Positions 5,696 to 5,872 of a stretch of 5,872 nt of DNA are shown piece after piece (position 1 is the first letter of the stretch; every line of letters begins with the position of its first letter). The notes beneath the pieces are model-generated. The model did no database searches, was not told the origin of the DNA, and saw nothing but the letters and a program-made list of their open reading frames with translations. The stretch comes from Methanomicrobia archaeon. GTDB lineage: Archaea > Methanobacteriota_B > Thermococci > Methanofastidiosales > NM3. The position numbers and the translations under genes are program-made. The DNA is taken from NCBI GenBank assembly GCA_011372835.1, contig DSAJ01000141.1:1-5872 (forward strand), written 5' to 3'.

Positions 5696-5872
5696 TTAGA
5701 ACAGGATCGAGGCGAGCTCCTTGCGGATATCACGCTTCCTGCGATCAAGACGCGTCAGGAGCGCGTTGTCGACGACCACGCCGGACGGGGACGCGACCAC
5801 GACCCCTATGATGCCATCATCACTGATGGTAAGCGTCGTCTCCCTTCCTGTTTCCTCCCGTATCTTCTGTTC
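5696..5872 (-). CDS. atpE: A-type ATP synthase subunit E (peripheral stalk), C-terminal part, 5' end outside window
   Basis: Reading from the right edge, the frame is open for 58 codons to a TAA at 5698-5696. The protein runs EQKIREETGRETTL, then SDDGIIGVVVASPSGVVVDN, and ends RRKRDIRKELASILF. This is the characteristic C-terminal globular domain of AtpE: a 'GG/GV.V...G...VDN' hairpin followed by a helix of the form 'L..R......KEI...LF' that binds the outer edge of the A3B3 head. The long N-terminal coiled coil that pairs with subunit H to form the peripheral stalk lies outside the window. Its position directly before atpC is canonical. It is incomplete only because of the window edge. Confidence 0.93.
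   Translation of the reverse strand, partial: EQKIREETGRETTLTISDDGIIGVVVASPSGVVVDNALLTRLDRRKRDIRKELASILF

Overview
The window is archaeal and holds most of an A1AO-type (V/A-type) ATP synthase operon on the minus strand. Reading with transcription, from the right edge to the left, the order is atpE (C-terminal 58 residues only), atpC, atpF, atpA, atpB, atpD and then a small three-helix membrane protein of unknown function. A converging plus-strand gene at the left edge is the C-terminal part of the archaeal nascent polypeptide-associated complex protein (NAC). Every A1/stalk protein seen here is an archaeal-type subunit, and NAC with a C-terminal UBA domain is an archaeal/eukaryotic protein. 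The gene order E-C-F-A-B-D is the standard euryarchaeal one. I would guess a euryarchaeon in the broad sense, possibly a Thermoplasmatota or methanogen lineage, but the sequence does not settle the group.

Layout: 1-207 (+) NAC C-terminus; 187-477 (-) membrane protein; 461-1105 (-) atpD; 1108-2496 (-) atpB; 2501-4261 (-) atpA; 4272-4583 (-) atpF; 4583-5686 (-) atpC; 5696-5872 (-) atpE, cut by the window edge. Intergenic gaps in the operon are 9, -1, 10, 4, 2 and -17 bases, so it reads as one polycistronic unit. No stretch over 300 bases lacks a gene. I see no RNA gene, mobile element, CRISPR array, operon promoter or clear terminator. The operon promoter and the membrane-sector genes (usually atpH, atpI, atpK) would lie beyond the right edge.

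How the genes work together: A and B form the alternating A3B3 head that makes or hydrolyses ATP. D and F form the central rotor shaft. C is the funnel coupling that shaft to the membrane c-ring, and E is half of each peripheral stalk. The membrane protein sits where Methanosarcina carries its short ahaG reading frame. It could be an assembly or accessory factor, but that is only an inference from position.

The points most worth a second look are the three-helix protein, its 21-base tail-to-tail coding overlap with NAC, the altered A-subunit P-loop (GGFGTGKT in place of the usual archaeal GPFGSGKT), the N-terminal membrane helix on AtpC, and ribosome-binding sites that move two start codons. 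Otherwise this is a conserved housekeeping region, and I found no clear evidence of an undescribed system.
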